In this document: positions 34,019 through 36,600 of the stretch, in pieces
Layout of the letters: every line of letters begins with the position of its first letter
Position numbering within the stretch: position 1 is the stretch's first letter
Notes under the pieces: generated by a model
What the model saw: only the letters and a program-made list of their open reading frames with translations
Told to the model about the DNA's origin: nothing
Database searches by the model: none
Assembly: GCA_007693325.1 (NCBI GenBank)
Contig: REDW01000053.1
Location: 1 to 36,600 of the forward strand
Source: Spirochaetaceae bacterium
GTDB lineage: Bacteria; Spirochaetota; Spirochaetia; DSM-27196; PWMO01
DNA: 36,600 bases
Direction of reading: 5' to 3'
Translations under genes and position numbers: made by a program

Positions 34019-34024
34019 TATACT
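34019..34024 (+). promoter_or_regulatory. Possible -10 box for the voltage-sensor protein gene
   Basis: TATACT lies 31 bases before the ATG at 34056, but no good -35 sits 16-19 bases upstream of it. A ribosome-binding site GGGAGAGAG directly precedes the ATG. Confidence 0.3.
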
Positions 34025-34055
34025 ACAGTCAGCGGAGAATTTACCGGGAGAGAGT

Positions 34056-34934
34056 ATGAAGAAGAGTACTGCGTTTTTTGAAGGACTCATCGTTGTTGCG
34101 GTGATCCTGGTTGTCATCCATTTCTTTGCCGAGGAACTGGCCGTTATTCTGCGCCTTGCGTGGCAGCAGCGCATCATGCTGCTCTATATTGGCCTCGGTC
34201 TCGATGTCATCTTCACAATTGACTTCCTGGTGCGCTCGTACTTTGCGCTGCTGCACGGCCGCATGGGACGCTACTTCTTTTCCGAGCGCGGTTGGATCGA
34301 TTTCCTGGCATCGATTCCGCTGCTGGTGCTGGTCTCGGGGCCCGCGATGCTGGCAGCCGCCGCCGGTAGCGCAACGCTGGCCGGGTTCAGCCATGTTTCC
34401 AACGTGATCGAGATCGCCAAGGCTGTGCGCAGCGGACGAGTGTTGAGATTGCTGCGTCTGGCTAAGCTTGTGCCGCTACGGCGCGACGAAGCACGCGGCA
34501 CCCAGTCGCCGCAGGCGGCCGTTGTTGCCGTAGCTGTGGTGGTGATTGTGGGGTTTGTGGCCGGCGTGATTCCTATCTGGTTTGATACCCAGAGTCTGGA
34601 AGAGCGCACCGAGACGCGTTTCGACATCATTGCGCGTCATGTTGACGAGGGGAACCTGGTTGAACCGGCCGGTCAGGCGATTCTGACGTCGCTGGTGGCA
34701 CTGGAGCCCAGCCTGCTGGTGGTGCAGGACCGGGAGCGCAGAGTCTATTCGCGTCACAGTACCGATTACTATCGGCAGAACCTTGGACCGCACGATTACC
34801 TGTTCATCGAGTCAGGCGATGTTGGTCTCTACTTTGACATCCGCCCGATTCACGCGGCGTCGGCGCGCGCCAACCTGAGCTATCTGGTAATGGCGCTGGC
34901 GATGGTTCTGCTGATACGGCCGCGGCGCGCCTAG
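34056..34934 (+). CDS. Voltage-sensor-like membrane protein without a channel filter
   Basis: A 292-residue membrane protein. TM1 is about residues 8-24. TM2 has an S2-like acidic position (DVIFTIDFLVR, 50-60), and TM3 an S3-like RGWIDFLASIP (78-88). A basic helix follows with Arg125, Arg128, Arg131, Arg134 and Lys137 at strict every-third spacing, the hallmark of S4. TM5 is about 153-175 and TM6 about 271-287. Between TM5 and TM6, where a channel has a pore helix and filter, lie about 95 polar residues (FDTQSLEERTETRFD ... YLFIESGDVGLYFDIRP) with no TxGYG or other filter. It is thus voltage-sensor-like but probably not an ion channel; sensing or signalling is inference. GGGAGAGAG precedes the ATG. 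Confidence 0.78.
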   Translation: MKKSTAFFEGLIVVAVILVVIHFFAEELAVILRLAWQQRIMLLYIGLGLDVIFTIDFLVRSYFALLHGRMGRYFFSERGWIDFLASIPLLVLVSGPAMLAAAAGSATLAGFSHVSNVIEIAKAVRSGRVLRLLRLAKLVPLRRDEARGTQSPQAAVVAVAVVVIVGFVAGVIPIWFDTQSLEERTETRFDIIARHVDEGNLVEPAGQAILTSLVALEPSLLVVQDRERRVYSRHSTDYYRQNLGPHDYLFIESGDVGLYFDIRPIHAASARANLSYLVMALAMVLLIRPRRA

Positions 34935-34951
34935 TTCCGCGGCGGGCCGCG

Positions 34952-34981
34952 TTTACCTCTCTGCCGCGCTCGTGCTACTCT
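34952..34981 (+). promoter_or_regulatory. Possible promoter for the DUF503 gene
   Basis: TTTACC (34952-34957), an 18-base spacer and TACTCT (34976-34981), nine bases before the ATG at 34991. It is weaker than the other near-leaderless candidates, and the gene may also be read from the upstream gene. Confidence 0.3.
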
Positions 34982-34990
34982 GTGCGTCTC

Positions 34991-35278
34991 ATGGTTGTTT
35001 CGATGATTCAGTTTATCATCGAGTTGCCCGATGTGGCCTCGATCAAAGAGAAGCGCCGCATCGTACACTCGATTCGCGATCGATTGATCCGCAAGTACCG
35101 CCTCAGCGTTGCCGAGGTAGACCTGCATAGCAGCCTCGGCTATTCGCAACTCGGCGCCGCCATGGTATCCAATTCGCGGCGTTACGGAGAATCGGTCATG
35201 CACAAGGTCCTGACGTTTATCGAAGATGAGTGCGAGGGGCGCCTGCATGACGTCAAGATTGTCTCGGAAAGCTTCTGA
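34991..35278 (+). CDS. DUF503 family protein (YlxP-like)
   Basis: A 95-residue protein of the DUF503/YlxP family. Family marks are the first strand (MIQFIIELPDVASIKEKRRIV, with the conserved SLKEKRR-like turn), LIRKYRLSVAEVD, the central LGAAMVSNSRRYGESVMHKVLTFIED and a final strand VKIVSES. Members often sit near rbfA and translation-factor genes, and the function is unresolved; here the neighbours are unrelated. ATG 34991 or GTG 34982 could start it; the ATG gives the more usual N-terminus. The gene ends 27 bases before a convergent gene. Confidence 0.87.
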   Translation: MVVSMIQFIIELPDVASIKEKRRIVHSIRDRLIRKYRLSVAEVDLHSSLGYSQLGAAMVSNSRRYGESVMHKVLTFIEDECEGRLHDVKIVSESF

Positions 35279-35305
35279 CAGGTGACCCCGAGGGTCGGCT
35301 CCGGT

Positions 35306-36001
35306 CTACAGCGGAAACATGTAGAGATCAGGAACCGCGTGCTCGCGGTCAAAGCGGAATACCTCGGCGCGGCGCGGATCCGCGGTCAGTTCCAGCGTGA
35401 AGAAGTGCTGCAGCGGTTCAAAGCCCTTGACCTGCGCCGATATCTCGAAATCAAAGCGTTTCAGAGCGTCGGCCTCACACGGCAGCGAGGTGGGCCAGAA
35501 CAGATAGGTGCCGTAGGTGTTGGCAGCCAGCAGATACGGGTTCTGCCAGCGTGGATCAAACATCTTCACTAGTTGCTCATCGAGCAGCAGTGTTACCTCG
35601 ATGTCCGACATCGGTTCAAAGGTGTTCCCGTTGAACAAGCGGCCCTTGATGGTCGGGAAGTTGAAGTGCGGGCCTTCCTGGAACTGCACCTCGCTATGTG
35701 CGGCGGGGTCCGCGTAGTACGAGCGCTGAACAAATGAGACCCGACGCAGTGCCTCGTGTGAGAGCGTTACCGCGTCGATCAGTGTCTGCGGGTGTCCGGC
35801 GATGTCGGTTTCGACATGTGCCATTCCGCGCGCCGAGGTGACGTAGCGCGGCGGCATGCGGTTCAACACGTAACAGGCCGCATCGAGGCGGCACAGCCGC
35901 GACGTGCTGTAGTTGTGGGGGTTACCCGCTGCTTCCTGCTCGTCGCAGATCTGGTTGACAATCTGGAGGACTTCATCCTCCATCAGGTTATGTATCTCCA
36001 T
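35306..36001 (-). CDS. ComFB-domain protein with a C-terminal beta-rich domain
   Basis: A 231-residue cytoplasmic protein. The first about 75 residues match the late-competence ComFB domain: MEIHNLMEDEVLQIVNQICDEQ, then CRLDAACYVLNRMPPRYVTSARG, with the family LDVAAxxLNRLPPRYV signature. Of the usual zinc cysteines, only Cys in QICD, LCRLD and AAC remain visible. The remaining about 150 residues look beta-rich (PTIKGRLFNGNTFEPMSDIEVTLLLD, TYLFWPTSL), like an Ig or carboxypeptidase-regulatory fold; I recognise no family. Some ComFB proteins have been reported to bind cyclic dinucleotides. The ATG at 36001 is preferred to GTG 36025; it lies inside the end of the upstream gene (14-base overlap). 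Confidence 0.75.
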   Translation of the reverse strand: MEIHNLMEDEVLQIVNQICDEQEAAGNPHNYSTSRLCRLDAACYVLNRMPPRYVTSARGMAHVETDIAGHPQTLIDAVTLSHEALRRVSFVQRSYYADPAAHSEVQFQEGPHFNFPTIKGRLFNGNTFEPMSDIEVTLLLDEQLVKMFDPRWQNPYLLAANTYGTYLFWPTSLPCEADALKRFDFEISAQVKGFEPLQHFFTLELTADPRRAEVFRFDREHAVPDLYMFPL

Positions 36002-36446
36002 ACGAAACCCCGCGGCCGAACTCACGCTGAATTTGGAACAGTTCTTCGAGCGTGTCGATGGCCTCGCGGTAATCGCGAACGGTCTCTTTGAGCGAGAAGT
36101 AGTTCAGACCGGCGTAGTAGATCTTGGAGAAAACCGAGAGTGCAATCTCGCCATCGCCGGTCTCGAGATTGAAGTAGGAGCCGTATTCATAGCAGATGTG
36201 TACGATGTCTTCGAGCCGTGAACGGATGAAATCAGCGAAGTGGGCCGAAAAGGCGAAGGTGAAAGCCAGTTCCAGGAATTTGCTCTCGCGATCGATGAAC
36301 AGTCCGCCCTGGAAGCCATCATCGCTTTCAAACCCGGCGGTGTAGCTGTCTTCGAGCATCTCGCTGTCGGTGAGTTCATAGCCGAGCTCGCGAAACAGCA
36401 CTTCAGTACGCCGAACGCGTTCTTTCATAAGTTTGGAATACTTCAT
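35988..36446 (-). CDS. Uncharacterised protein, possibly of YbjN-like fold
   Basis: A 152-residue acidic cytoplasmic protein with no signal peptide or membrane span. It opens with a basic helix (MKYSKLMKERVRRTEVLFRELG). A strand-rich middle follows (AGFESDDGFQGGLFIDRESKFLELAFTFAFS), and then ICYEYGSYFNLETGDGEIALSVFSKIYYAGLNYFSL and a C-terminal helix. The alternation of an N-terminal helix, an antiparallel sheet and a final helix recalls the YbjN/type-III-chaperone fold, but this is a weak guess. It overlaps the ComFB gene by 14 bases, so the two are translated together and may work together. No clear Shine-Dalgarno sequence or promoter is visible. Confidence 0.7.
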   Translation of the reverse strand: MKYSKLMKERVRRTEVLFRELGYELTDSEMLEDSYTAGFESDDGFQGGLFIDRESKFLELAFTFAFSAHFADFIRSRLEDIVHICYEYGSYFNLETGDGEIALSVFSKIYYAGLNYFSLKETVRDYREAIDTLEELFQIQREFGRGVSYGDT

Positions 36447-36600
36447 TCACCGTCCCCGTCTCTGCCACAGTCTACTACAAACCGCTAGCCGCAATCAATG
36501 ATAACTGCCACGAAGCTTGGTGATCGCAGCGTAGAATTGAATCACCAGAGCGAATGAGTGTGTTTATGGGAGTATGAGACACACCATTCCCCCACACCCG
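36447..36600. other. Intergenic end of the window with small inverted repeats
   Basis: No gene is seen. TGGTGAT (36518-36524) pairs with ATCACCA (36541-36547) across 16 bases, and GTGTGT (36558-36563) pairs with ACACAC (36579-36584). Either could be a terminator, operator or chance. Sequence beyond 36600 is needed to interpret them. Confidence 0.35.

Noticed and set aside
35285..35297. GACCC/GGGTC hairpin between convergent DUF503 and ComFB genes as a terminator
   Set aside because: The stem is only five bases with a three-base loop and there is no T tract.
1..36600. CRISPR arrays, tRNA/rRNA genes, insertion sequences, phage genes or a novel defence island
   Set aside because: I saw no regular direct-repeat arrays, tRNA cloverleaf, transposase, integrase or nuclease-effector pairs. 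SbcCD is a standard housekeeping repair complex.

Overview
The window is a dense, GC-rich bacterial chromosome segment with no rRNA, tRNA, CRISPR array, insertion sequence or phage gene that I can see. Gene content suggests a free-living member of the Spirochaetota (Spirochaetaceae-like). It carries an OmpA-type lipoprotein built of FlgD/Ig-like repeats, a 1650-residue outer-membrane barrel protein, a ComFB-domain protein, a homodimeric-type pyruvate dehydrogenase and a monomeric isocitrate dehydrogenase. The phylum call is inference from protein character, not from a marker gene.

Layout. 1-1394: a flavodoxin-like protein, pterin-4a-carbinolamine dehydratase and a small GNAT acetyltransferase that leads into the next operon. 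1408-6853: aceE-aceF-lpd, the complete pyruvate dehydrogenase complex. 6878-9468: an Fe-S (DUF2148) protein divergent from a CobW-type metallochaperone GTPase that overlaps a NicO-type metal transporter. 9474-15175 (minus strand): a five-gene oligopeptide/dipeptide ABC transporter operon ending in a 51-residue single-span membrane protein, with strong hairpins between the binding-protein and permease genes. 15256-19439 (minus): the sbcD-sbcC nuclease pair. 19496-20626 (plus): a ferric-reductase-like haem membrane protein followed by a secreted blue-copper protein. 20662-26384 (minus): alpha-amylase and a shortened MalT-like LuxR regulator, then a small unknown protein and the Ig-repeat/OmpA lipoprotein. 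26635-33901 (minus): monomeric NADP isocitrate dehydrogenase and the giant SprA-like barrel protein. 34056-35278 (plus): a voltage-sensor membrane protein with no pore filter, and a DUF503 protein. 35306-36446 (minus): an overlapping pair of an unknown protein and a ComFB-domain protein.

Central metabolism (pyruvate dehydrogenase, isocitrate dehydrogenase), starch/glucan use (amylase and its likely regulator), peptide uptake, metal handling and envelope proteins dominate. The most coherent signal not named by ordinary annotation is promoter placement. In at least seven transcription-unit leaders a sigma70-like -35/17-bp/-10 pair ends only 6-9 bases before the start codon and no Shine-Dalgarno sequence is present, which predicts leaderless or nearly leaderless mRNAs. 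Genes internal to operons and several others have clear Shine-Dalgarno sequences. Other points of interest are the SprA-like barrel outside Bacteroidota, the voltage-sensor protein with its pore loop replaced by a soluble domain, and the MalT-like regulator that lacks the TPR sensor.
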